Shown: positions 49,174 through 60,604 of the stretch, piece by piece
Layout of the letters: each line of letters begins with the position of its first letter
Numbering within the stretch: the stretch's first letter is position 1
Origin: Bolinopsis microptera
Lineage: Eukaryota > Ctenophora > Tentaculata > Lobata > Bolinopsidae
Direction of reading: 5' to 3'
DNA: 64,000 bases
Assembly: GCF_026151205.1 (NCBI RefSeq)
Contig: NC_087081.1
Coordinates: 7,867,246-7,931,245, forward strand
The notes under the pieces: generated by a model
Database searches by the model: none
Told to the model about the DNA's origin: nothing
The model's input: the letters and a program-made list of their open reading frames with translations, nothing else
Translations under genes and position numbers: made by a program

Positions 49174-49335
49174 AGAATTGGTTTAAGTTATAAAAAGAAG
49201 TAAGTCACACCTTAAACTAGTATTAGTAAGAACGACAGTGCGTCATCAATATCAGCTATTTAACTATTGTCAATAGTTCTTACTAATACTAGTTTAAGGT
49301 GTGACTTACTTCTTTTTATAACTTAAACCAATTCT
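49174..49335. repeat. Perfect 60-bp inverted repeat with 42-base loop
   Basis: 49174-49233 and 49276-49335 are exact reverse complements (outer ends AGAATTGG and CCAATTCT). They lie about 440 bases upstream of the lectin start codon. No target duplication was seen at the outer edges. Confidence 0.95.
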
Positions 49336-49771
49336 GAATTATCAGTTTTGCTTTTTACTAATTTTATCCGTTGTTCAAATTTAATGGTTTGTAAGGTTGC
49401 TCCGATTCAGTGATGATAATTACAATGCAGACTGCAGTCGAAATCTATAAAATGCATTAGTCGAAAGATTTTCCGCTGCAATTTAAGAAATTCGCTGGAT
49501 TTAAATTGATAGTTCAAGTTTAATCTTTAAACAAGAAGTGTTTTGGAGGTGACTTTCCGATCTTTTTAGTTTGAACACGTTAGCAATACCAATGGCAATA
49601 ACCTAAATTTAATAACTGTTAACCGCGTTGAAAGCAGTAATAATTTGTAAGTGATAACTAAAAAGTCTTACATAAAATTCTAATCATACATCCATTTATG
49701 GATCCAATTATAGGGTCTGATAAGAAAACAAGGAGAAGATAAAACCGACCATTCCCTTCACCCCCAGAAAT

Positions 49772-52700
49772 ATGCTGAAATTAGTATTTGTAACTTCCCT
49801 GTTGTAAGTTTTAAAAGTAACTTATTGAACTATTAAATAAACTGTTAAATCTCGGATTTTCAAAATTATAGTTCAATGTTTCAAGTAACTTTTGATCCAT
49901 GAATATAACATTACAATTTGATTACCTTTTAAAATTGCGTGCTTTTACAACCACAATGCTTTATTGTAATATTTTGTGTTTCTCAGGGCTCTAGCCGCCG
50001 CTAAATGGAAACCCGACCCACCCCCAGTAAGTGATTTTATTATTATCGTCTTGAGGACCCGATCAAGGCCAAATTTAAGCAGCAGTTTCTAGTAAAACTA
50101 AAATTATCAAATAGAAAATTTGTAATCCTGTTATTTCATTTACTTATAAATATCAAAATTTTAACTTAAATCAATAAATGAATAGGATCTAGTTTTATTT
50201 AAACATCAAAATAATAGCAGTTACTAAGCCTCCAACAATAATAGTGTTACTGTTTAATTATAGAAGTAGTTTCTAACTAAGCTTCCCATCTACAGGAGTT
50301 GCCAACAGACCAGGAAATATTTGAATCAGACCCCACGGTTATTGAAGCTAGGAAGATGCAAAAGCTTGCTCCCTCCCAGAACGTCGTGATGAGTAAGATT
50401 TCTGAATTTTTTCTTTCAACTTTTCGATTTTTCATTCATTTATTTACTTATATCAACAGGCCGGCAAATAGGTGCAAAGGGATATTGTTACAGGCAACAG
50501 CCCCCTAATAGCCCTCTGACAGCTTGCACTTATTTGTGTTTTTCTATAAGATGGCTGTTAGAGGGCTCTTACTGTAACAGCCGGCTTATAGCCCTCTAAC
50601 AGCTACAGTCGGAATTGTACCTATAACTCGCCCAACATGCAATAAATGTGCACTGCACTCTCTCGTAATAAGTCACAGAAAATAACGGGGAACATTTTCA
50701 GCATGCCGGTATCTCCTGTTCAAGATACCACAGAACTACACTAACGCACGTGACTACTGCTCCCACTTACAGTGGCCTCTCACCAACACTGGTTAGTGGT
50801 AAAATATTTCCTTGTGTTTGACATTTTGTATAAGATACTTGAAACTTAAGAAATCGGGCATGTTTTAGATCTCATTTTAATTCTTATTTGTTTGTATCAC
50901 AGGTACGAAGGAAATTCGTACAATGTTGTTGTTTTTTAGTCTCGTGAAAGGAATAAGCCAGCTTGTTTTTCTAATCATTATTTGTATGATAAACACAATA
51001 TTAACATAACAGGAATTGGCATGGCAACAGTGCAGAACTCGGCTGAAAACAACGATGTTAAGACCCTTATCAGATACGCGTTCGGAATGAAGTTCGATGT
51101 GAGTTTTAAACTAATTACAGCACTACAAATCAATTAAATTTATTGAGTATTATGTAATGGAAGTACTTTAATATAAACCAGTCGTAGCCAGTCCACACCC
51201 TGGCTTTATAAATAAACCCTGGCTTTATAAAGTTATAATATGAAGGACTTGTAATTCTAAAGACATAAAAAAGTCGGTAAACGACTGAAAACTTGGTAAT
51301 GACTTGGAATTGAACCCCTTATTTTGTTAACTGATTCAGTCTCCAACTATCTAAATATAAACCTAATTTACCTCCAGAACAATAACCCGTACAAGCTTGG
51401 AAACTGGGCCTACATCGGACTCACAAAACGAATAGACAACGACAGGAAACTTACCAAGCAGGAAAAGGTTTGATAAGATATTATACTGATAAGAAAATAG
51501 ACAGATAAGAAATCTTTCTGATAAGAAAATATACTGATAAGAATTAAGTACACTTGTAGTTGTTAATCACACTTATGAATTAAAATGTAACATGTTCCTA
51601 ATAAAATAAATATTTTATTTCCCCCAATTAATGTGTCTGATAACAGGGAGAGTTTAACCCAGAGCAGTGGTACTACGAAGATAGGGGTATGGCTCGGTAC
51701 AACAACTTCCGTGCTCGCATGCCTGACCAACAACAACAGGGATCAAAGTAAGGAAGCTGTTATATTTGTAGTGCTTTATTATATTTATTTAAGAATGCTA
51801 TCATATTATAAGTGTTTTTCAATACAAATTAAAACAAGGCCTTCATGATATGTTATTGAGTCAGGGTTTGGACTGGCTCTTACCCGCTTAAAACTTGTCA
51901 ACCATGTTACTCTCTGACCTTTTTTATATTTGAAGTTTAGTATGACAAACTGACTGTAAAATGTGCCGATGACGCCAATTATTTTACTTGATTCACATTG
52001 TAGAAAATTAACATACAATTACAAGTACCCATTTGTGATCAAGCGTTTCCTAAACCACAGTTTTTAACCTTCAGAAAGAAGGGCTATGAATATCAGGTGG
52101 TTGTGCAAGTGAACAAGAAAGGATATTGGGACGATACCTTCGCCTCCAAGCCACTCCCCTTTGTTTGCCAATACTGCGGTAAGATGCTTATTTTAATTCT
52201 TATTCATCTTAAGTACTACTGATTGTTTGAAATTACAATGTTAATTAATCTAAATGTTTTTATATTTATGAGGCTATATAAAAGTGTTAACTGTTAACCA
52301 ATAAATCTGCTCAGGAAAATACGTGGTATTGTCAAAACATGTGAGCTGGACAGCAGCTAAGGGACATTGTGAGAGTGTGGGACTTACTTTCGCTACGGTA
52401 AAAGAACTAACAGAGTTAACACAATTAACACAGTTGACATAGTTAATATGGTTAACATGGTTAACTTGGTTAACATGCATTCATTTTCTCTATCAATATT
52501 TCCGGCTGATCGGATTGTGACCGCAATTTGCACTATATTGCGACATGTTCTGCAGACTGCAGTCTCTAGTTATTCTACAGGGTGTTTCAAGACTCGTGTC
52601 CGAATTTAGAAAGGCCGTTAAAATCTAACAAATAGGTCCTTAAAATCTAACAAATAGGTCCTTCTTCGAAAAATTTCAAAAGATTGCAAAATTATGAAAA

Positions 52701-55603
52701 AATGGGTTTTAACACAATTTTGCAAGAAATAACTAAAATGTAATACCTAACAAGCATTCCCAAACCGATTTCATTTAATTTGCTCCTTCATAAAATAGAA
52801 AAATTATAATTTCTAATTTGGACACGAGTCTTGAAACACCCTGTACCCTTTATCACAACTATAACAGTTCCTTCCCTCTCCAGATTGAGATCAAAGTTAA
52901 CGTATTTAACATAGTTAACATGGTTAACATTCAGGTTGAGAGCAAAGAAGATAACGCTGAGCTGATGTTTGCAGCTGAGCTAGCTCTAGGGGACACCCTC
53001 CACGAGAAACGGTGGAACAACGACAACTGGGTGAGAACATTTTATATTACCACGGTTACTGCGCTGGTTACCATGGTGACTCATCATCTTATCATCATTA
53101 TCATCACTATACCCCTTATATTTATTTGTTATATGAAATGAAATAATGTGCTTGTAGTCTGCCCATATGGTTAGCAACTGACACAAGTGGCAGGTAATAA
53201 CCATGTGAGAGTGGTTCTAAAGGGTGTGGTGAAATTATCCAGCAGCAAACAACTAGATCATCTCAAGAAACAAATCTATTCAGAAATTACTACTTCTATT
53301 ATATCATAATATAGTAATCATAGGAAGTTTTATAGTTTTATATAAGTTATAATATAGTAATAATGTTTACCATGATCGTTATTCATCATCACTTTAATTC
53401 CTAAGGTAAGGAGGTAATATTTTTATATGCCTCACCGACTTTGCCACATGGGGTTCGTTAGTTCCAATCCCTTATAACAGTTAATTGTATAAATTCTCGC
53501 TATATTATATTATATTTTATCATATTGTGAGAATATTATATTATTATATACGGGATTATATAAAGAGTTGGGAGGCTTATAAAGGTTGACTATAGGAAGG
53601 GGTTGATCACTTACTTCGACTTAGGGTGGCTTCAATATCCGGGCAAGAGTTGCACGGCCATGAATGTCACACACATGGTTAGGACTGTCGATAAGGTTAG
53701 ATCCCACCAAAGATGTAGACAGGAACGCTGCCTCCTTTCGAGTTCTCAACATCGCAGCCTAAATGTTTTACCCGTTTTTTGTTGTCGCCTATTTTTGACA
53801 CTCCTTATCTTTAAGTGTAAGCCGCTTGCAACTTAATGAAATACCCATAAACTTTCCTTGCAACCTCTCATGGTTTAACTTTAGCTTCAATGCTTTTAGA
53901 GCTGCTAATGCTGAAAAGAGTCACAGTCCACAGAACTAGGAAACGTAAAGTCGGCCGTTGCCAATAAGGGGTCGTTCGCATATTACGTAAGCAGCCGAGG
54001 GTGGGGGGGGGGGGGGGGGGGTTTCCGAATGATTACGCTAGTGCAATTTTGACACAATAGCTATAAGTGTAAAACTGATAACGGAGGGGGGTTAAAATTG
54101 TCCAAAAAGTAATTACGTAATATGTGAACGATATATAAAGCCAAGCTCAGAATCCTGAGTCAGAATCCTGATTCATCCATCGGTAAAGCTATCCTGGAGT
54201 TTGTATTTATGGCGACAATTTCACTTAGAGAATCTAACATTTAATTTCGGACTAACCTACAAAGTTTTCATTGTTTGAGCTAACTCGAACTCGCGGAGTT
54301 TAAAATAATTCCACCGAACCTTAAACCCACTTTGTTGTAAGGGCATTCATGTGGACTATTGGCCACATAGAAACCTTATGGTCTACAACCTAGATTGAAG
54401 TGTAACGTTACACAGCAGACTCACAAAAAGTTGCCTAAAGGTAGCAGTAATTATAACATGTTATATTGCACAGTTTCTGGATGATTGAGCTAGAGCGGTA
54501 CTGTTCCTATAAAGGTATAAAGCGGGCCATAATGACTTTAACAACCTACTAAAGATGGTGGTGTTCCATGTTGCCTCTTTGTTGGGGACAATTCACTTTA
54601 CAAAGTTACAACCAGCTTCAAGTCGTTATTAAGATGCTACGTCATCATGGGGCGGTGAGTTGGGACAGTCAGTTTAATTTCAAATCTACGTGTCACCATG
54701 GTTACTGAGCTGGTTACCATGGTGATTTATCTTCTGTAATATTATAGAGTGCACTATAATATCACAAACAGTAGACACCCCACCTACTAATACCATTCTG
54801 GCTGAGCCCATAAATTAAAAAAGCTTCCGGAAGATAATCTAAATGTAGAATATTTGAATAATCTTGCAATTGTTAACAAATTCAACTTTCCAGTATGCAC
54901 TTTATAAAACAATGAAATTGTCCAGGTATGGATAGGAGAGAAGGAGCAGATGGACGCGGAAGGTAAGGGTAACGGAGTTTGGACTCACTGGGACGACTCC
55001 CCCCTTCCTTACAGTCCTAAGTGGGACTTTAAACTGCAACCCGACAACTGGGTCAAGAAACGAGGAGGTATAGATTATTATTATAATTAAATATTATTAT
55101 CATAATTAATATTATTATTGTATTTACTATTGTTAACAGTAATTCATACTAAACCAGTTAAGTAAAAAAGAGGTGTAGGTAATTAGAAATTAAAAATTAG
55201 AATGATCATTACAACTTCACATATTGTGTCAGATCAATTAAATGAAAATTAGGTATAGATTATTACTATAATTGTTAAAAGTTGAACAATAATTGAGATT
55301 GCTACTTTAATTGTTCAATAACAATTTGGTAGTTCTTAAAACATTTAAAATATAGTTTATTCCATTTTAAAAACGTTAGGACACGTGACAGTAATTCATG
55401 CTCGACACGTGACCAGTTAAAGTAGAAAACAGTTCTCCAAACCAATTACACGCCTATGATTTATTTGCTATTTAATTATTTTCTTTTCAGAGCAACAAGT
55501 TGTGGCCATGTCCCGTAAGGACGGAACTTGGGACGACAGCTTCACCTTCCTGAAACGACCCTTCGCTTGCATGTGCAAGGAGCGATCATGCAACTTCGCA
55601 TAG
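49772..55603 (+). CDS. Secreted tandem C-type-lectin-domain protein
   Basis: Eleven exons join without phase conflict: 49772-49803, 49987-50026, 50296-50392, 51013-51098, 51378-51467, 51647-51747, 52075-52178, 52315-52397, 52935-53030, 54926-55067, 55491-55603. They give 327 residues ending at TAG 55601. The start is a signal peptide (MLKLVFVTSLLALAAA) split over exons 1-2. The first domain has GMATVQNSAEN, WAYIGLTKRI, GYWDD and PFVCQYC. The second has SWTAAKGHCESVGLTFAT, VESKEDNAEL, VWIGEKEQ, QPDNW, GTWDD and PFACMCK. C-type lectin domains bind sugars, often with calcium. The Gln-Pro-Asp motif in the second domain is the galactose-type signature, and WDD stands where WND is usual. Both domains lack the usual inner cysteine pair, and the first also lacks the outer N-terminal cysteine. 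No membrane segment is visible, so it is probably secreted. Strong family call; ligand inferred. Confidence 0.9.
52411..52480. repeat. GTTAACA-type short tandem repeat
   Basis: About eight variants of a 9-base GTTAACATG word in intron 8. The same word reappears at 52895-52930, immediately before the acceptor of exon 9, on the far side of the MITE. Confidence 0.8.
52578..52843. mobile_element. TIR MITE with TA target site, in lectin intron 8
   Basis: The 266-bp element starts CAGGGTGTTTCAAGACTCG and ends with its complement, with TA on both sides. Only the first six bases (CAGGGT) match the ends of 10439-11215, so it is the same superfamily but a different family. Confidence 0.9.
53031..54925 (+). 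other. Long lectin intron 9
   Basis: It contains palindromes of the GGTTACCATGGTGAC type at about 53066, 54692 and 54712, and a G-rich MITE (53966-54132). A segment at 53618-53645 shares CGACTTAGGG-GGCTTCAA with 27764-27785. No exon was recognised here, although 54480-54660 was checked. Confidence 0.5.
53966..54132. mobile_element. MITE with GGGGTCGTTC ends and poly-G core
   Basis: It runs from AAGGGGTCGTTCGCATATTA to TTACGTAATATGTGAACGA, with an uninterrupted G run of about 19 near 54003. Same family as 58164-58335 and 18842-18983. Confidence 0.75.
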
Positions 55604-55791
55604 ATCTCTTTAGACTCTACGACAATACTTTCAAGATAACATCAGGACTCTAGAAAGTTATAACATCATGAAAACAAAACGTGTAGTTTATATGTCAGAT
55701 ATCAAAAGACGAGATGTTAAATCGAGTTTATTTTCAATTAGAATTTTTGAAAGCGCTTTTAAGTCCCAATAGTCGTAGATTAGAATTAATC

Positions 55792-55797
55792 AATAAA
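55792..55797 (+). promoter_or_regulatory. Polyadenylation signal AATAAA of the lectin gene
   Basis: AATAAATAAA lies 190 bases after the lectin stop codon, a reasonable 3' UTR length. Confidence 0.55.
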
Positions 55798-55809
55798 TAA
55801 AGATCTAAT

Positions 55810-56850
55810 TTTTGCGAGAGTTTTGTTTTGCTGACTAGTCTGCTTAGTATTTTATCGTGTAAGCTTTCTATTCATTTCCACAGCTGCATGCATCCGACCG
55901 TATAACCACTGTTGAATAATGTTAAATAGTTTTGTCGAATCCGTTGTGTTCATTTGACCTTCTTAAATCCGCAAAGACTACCAGAAAATAATACAGAATC
56001 ATATCTAATTTATAACCCGATTACTTACGAGTCTTTGTGTTCTAAAGAAACTGGAGTAACTTATTCAGTGTGCAACTTAATATCGGGAATAAAACAGAAG
56101 TCACATTAAAAAATTTACCAAAACCGTTCAACAACTGTATTCCACAAGACATCCTCTCAACCGATCAGTGATCACTATTGGACACTTAAGATATTACAGT
56201 GACTCTATAAGTTAAATTAGGCCACTATGATGATGATAATAGTCATTAAAATAGTCACTATATTGGTCACATATATGGAGTGTTATGAGTAAACTGGTCA
56301 ACATTTAACATTTCATATTATATAAATTTTGTCTAGTATAGATACTAAAAATCACTTATTATTCTCACGTTTTTCACTTCATTAACATAGTTAAACCAAG
56401 GCTAGACACACGAGACACGTACACGCTAATCTTCTAAATGTAATGAAATAATCCGATAAAGTAATCGTTAGTCAGCCGAAGTAAGGTTTAAGTTAACATA
56501 TTTAATTCAAATACGTACGTTATTTTCGTCTCGTTCAACACTGTAGAAGTAGATGGTAGATTCCAGAGACTAAGCATTTTTATCATATTTTAGTAAGAAT
56601 TGTCAGCATTGAACCATTTACACGTGCGTTTGTTAAAAAATTTGAAATGACATACAATTGGACACACTTAATTACACATTCTGGTGATGACTGATCAGGG
56701 ATTGCAGACCTTTTCTGAAGTTCTAAGAAAAGTTAAGAAAAGAAGTTTACTCTACAACTATTATTTTAATTTAAACAACCATGCCAGCATTTTGGTGGCA
56801 TGTGAACAGCCAACCAAATTGTTTTACAGAACAAAAATGACTGAATGTTT
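55810..56850. other. Intergenic between convergent genes
   Basis: AT-rich spacer between the 3' end of the lectin gene (plus strand) and the 3' end of the receptor gene (minus strand). Nothing else was seen. Confidence 0.5.
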
Positions 56851-58989
56851 CTAATTTAGTGTCGCACGAAGTCGCCTGTAGTTCTGTCGAGGATTTTCCG
56901 AAACAACTGAGGGATGCAACTCTGGACGAAACTTCCTTTCATTTGAAAGGTTTTGTGCTTGGTTCATCATCGGGTGCAGTTCCTGTTGCAGTTCCTGGTG
57001 CAGTTCCTCCTTGATATTATCACTATCACTCTTCATCCACAATTCAAAGCTCGACATTCTACAATAATACAGCACAGGATTCACAGCAGCATTAACCACG
57101 GTCAGCACTATTTTGGCAACCAGCCAAGAGTAACTGGACATGAAGACGGAACGGAAGAATGGGCTCCGGCCACGTGTAACCCAGAGCACGTGTTATAGTG
57201 TTCAGGAGCATGAGTGTGAAGAAGGGGAGGTTACAGAAGAGGAATATTCCAGTGAAGGTGGCAACTGTTACGGACACATTCTTGTTTCTAGTTGTTTGGA
57301 ATGTGTTGCTGCAGGGTCGAGATAGTTTTATTGTACAGATGAGGAAGCTAAGGAAGGAGATAATAGCTGGGAGTCCTAGTTGTATAGGTTGTCAGGGTTT
57401 TGAAGGTGGTAACCCACGCTTTGTAAGAGTCAGACACTGCTGCCAGGGGGGAGTCCACACAAAACGGACCCAGTGAAACGAACTTATAGCTGTCCCACTT
57501 TGCACTGAACGCGTCCACAATCACCAGAACCACACAGTAAACCCCTAGAGACACCAGAATATAGCTCCCCTGTATCTTCTTAAACGGGAACACAATCAGC
57601 ACAGTCCTGTACACACTCTGTAACATAACTAGGAATACGGAGACTTTCTGGAGAAACCTGAAGGGGATTTGGTATGTTACTGTTAGCCAGCCAATGTTTA
57701 CGAGTTGTGTTTTTAGGTGTTGTCATGACCATGCATGCCAGGCACATATTTATTAAGTAATTACAATTATGAAACATAAATAGATCAACTCTTAAATAAA
57801 ATATGCCTTAAAACCACCGTAGCTAATTCGAACACGTACGTATACATTATCTTCGCCTCATACAACACTGTAGATGGATCATATATCCAAAGACTAAGCA
57901 CTATAAGCACTGCATATTTTAGTATTGAACCATTTAGGATTTACACACGATTATTACAAAATTAGAAATAACACACCTGAACACCACAGTCCACCCGGAA
58001 CAAACAGCCAGCATGTTAAAAAGAACAGGAGCACGTCTGCAGAAGAGTGAGACAAGGACAGGAAGCTGAGCAATACAGGTCCAGAGATCCACACACGTGA
58101 TGTTGATGTAGAGGAGGGTGGGCAGCTCTCTCTTCCGGCTCATGAAGTACCTGATTAGTTGAGGAGTTCACATATCTCGTAATCAGCTGAGGGGGGGGGG
58201 GGGGGGGGTTTCTGAATGATTACGCTAGTGTAATTTTGATACAATAGCTATGTGTAAAACTGATTAAGGAGGGGGGGGGGGGGGGTAAAAATGTTCCAAA
58301 AAATGATTAATTACATAATATGTGAACGACCCCTTGATTGAGGAGTTCACCAAAAGTAAACTGGGCAATATTAAAGCCTTAAATATCATTTATAATAATC
58401 ATAGACAAATATTAAAGCGTACAAAAAAATGAAATATGACGGACGAAAATGGTGAGTGGGGAGCATTTCATGGTGGTTTGCAATTAGGTTCCTTATCAAA
58501 ATTTAAAATTTTGATAATATAAGTTTTAACTGAAAATGTAAACCTCAGAGCGATGAGGTTCCCCGGGACACCACCTAGCAGACATAAGATGAGGATAAAA
58601 CCAAGGAGACTGTCCCAGATTATAGCGGTGGAGAGAGGTAGAGGAACCATGACGACGTGGCTGTTGTAAGATGGACCTTCCTGAAGTTGATCTAGTGGGG
58701 TGGCAGGTTCTGTGCTGTTATAGAGTGTTGTTGAGTTGGAGAACATTTGGGAGGTTTGGTTGGAACTGAGAGTGGTCAGTGAACTCTCCAGAAGTGTGAT
58801 ATTTTGAAGAAGTGCAGTAGGAAGTGCAGTGTGATAAGATTTTAGAGTAGAGTTCGCCAGCTCAGTAACCATGGTAACCAGCTCAGTAACCATGGAGCGG
58901 GGAGAGTTGGTTGTGGAATGTGGTAGGGAAGCCTTAGTGAACACATTGTTAGCACTTGTTGTCCTGAGTACAGGTGGTGTAGTGTTCAT
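56851..58989 (-). pseudogene. Rhodopsin-type seven-helix receptor with two frame breaks
   Basis: Three exons on the minus strand: 58989-58544, 58150-57977 and 57657-56851, with consistent phases. Exon 1 gives an approximately 110-residue Ser/Thr-rich extracellular tail with many N-x-S/T sites (MNTTPPVLRTTSA start), then helix 1 with GGVPGNLIAL. Exon 2 gives helix 2 (NITCVDLWTCIAQLP, with the conserved Asp) and the start of helix 3. Exon 3 gives the end of helix 3 (QSVYRTVLIV in place of DRY), helix 4, helix 5 (LGLPAIISFLSFLIC), helix 6 (FLFCNLPFFTLML) and helix 7 with NPVLYY, then a Gln/Glu-rich tail. One-base frame changes are needed near 57400 (second extracellular loop) and near 57165 (third extracellular loop). 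Either this is a recent pseudogene or the sequence has two errors. It is a class A receptor, ligand unknown; the start at 58987-58989 follows a plausible acceptor. Confidence 0.7.
58164..58335. mobile_element. MITE with GGGGTCGTTC-type ends, in receptor intron 1
   Basis: From GTTCACATAT-CTCGTAATCAG to TAATATGTGAACGACCCC, with two G runs (58191-58208 and 58270-58284). Same family and orientation as 53966-54132. Confidence 0.75.
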
Positions 58990-58999
58990 TCGACCTGGG

Positions 59000-60230
59000 A
59001 GGTAATCTGTAATTCGTATGATATACTTCAACCTAATACTTATATAGTCCATAAAAGTATAAACCATTCATAATACAGGTTGGACCAGAATTTACTGTCC
59101 ACACACTCATGAATCCTTAAATAACTTCGTAAGTTTCGTAAAATATTGTCGACCATAGCTTGGGTGTGGCCTGTCAATCCATATTTCTCTCTAACTCTAA
59201 TTGTGTGTGAGCAGCGGTAGCTGATAGCATACCCTTAACCATAAAACGTTGACGAAAACTAGGTAACCATGAAGGTTACCTCCACGCTTGAAAGTGCTCT
59301 GTGATCAAATTGGACCACAACTTTAACCGGGGGTTAATGATGTCTTTTAATATTGGAAATTAATAACCACCTATTATAAAGACCTTATAAACGCTAAAAC
59401 AGTGTATAATCAACATTTTAAATTCATTTCAGCCACAGTGTTCTATTATATATTCCATGGACAAGAAGAAGAAGAACATGATCAGATCAATAGCATGCGA
59501 GACTGGTGAATAGCATGCGAGACTGGTGAATAGCACGTATGTTTGCGGTGATCGTGTATGAGCGTTAAACAAAGAACACGGACTTGTTACAGATCGGATG
59601 AAATAGTTGAAGGTTACATAGTATGAATCAAATCAAAACAATAGCGATTGGTGAATTAAAATTTGATGTAGCACCAAAGTTTGGTAAAGAAAGCTGAAAT
59701 CCGTAAATTCAAGCTGCTTGAGCCTTCATACAAAATTGCTTGAACGCAATACAATAAACAATTTTGAAAACAATTTTCTCGAAGTTCTATATAACAGATG
59801 TCAATAATTTGTCGCCACTTTGTTCGATAGAGTGGTTATTATGTCAATAGAGGCGTGAAAGTGTTAGAGTATGAATAGTTTTATGACAAAAGTTAAATAT
59901 TCAAAGTATCAAGTGTCTATTAATAAAGAAGATAGCACACGTTCTTTATTAATAAAGGAGGTATATATAGCACACGTTTTTAAAGCACATATAGCACATA
60001 CAGCACATAAAAGCGTATATTATAACTATAAGTCAAAAGCGCATATAACACATAATAAAAATCAAAGTATAACCCCACGGCACAGCCCTGAGCAATCTTA
60101 AAATACTGAAGACTTTGGTTAATTATGATACTGCTGCATATTATAGTACACCATGAGAGTATCTCTCCCTCCCCAGAAGAGATATCACTTCATTAATCAT
60201 GAACACCAATTTCATGTTAAACTTCTTGAC
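59000..60230. other. Intergenic, nothing firm
   Basis: This holds the probable 5' region of the receptor gene. 59492-59530 is a direct duplication of AGCATGCGAGACTGGTGAAT. 59940-60060 is rich in AGCACATA words. No gene was recognised. Confidence 0.45.
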
Positions 60231-60235
60231 AGAGG

Positions 60236-60330
60236 GTGCAGCGACCTTTTATAGACGGGGACCTTTATTTGACAACTTTGCGATGGTAACTATGACAACT
60301 ATGCGATGGTAACTATGACAACTATGCAAT
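60236..60330. repeat. 25-bp tandem repeat
   Basis: Three degenerate copies of GCGATGGTAACTATGACAAC. Confidence 0.75.
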
Positions 60331-60604
60331 TGTAACTCTAATTTGGCTAGTCACGAAAGCTAACTTTACCACCCTTTTTGGAAGCCTGTTCGACAATAAT
60401 GCCAGATTAACTTTAAACTTAATAATCAGTTTAACAACACTACATGTACTTATATAATTATGAATATAACAAATTATTTGTGTTCTGAAGAAACTAGGCT
60501 GGTAACAGAGAAAACAATCAGCTAACTGAGTAACATTCCTTCCATATACATATTTTCCAAATTCTGTCCCATTTTCAAATATGTAATTTTCTAAAAACAA
60601 ATTT

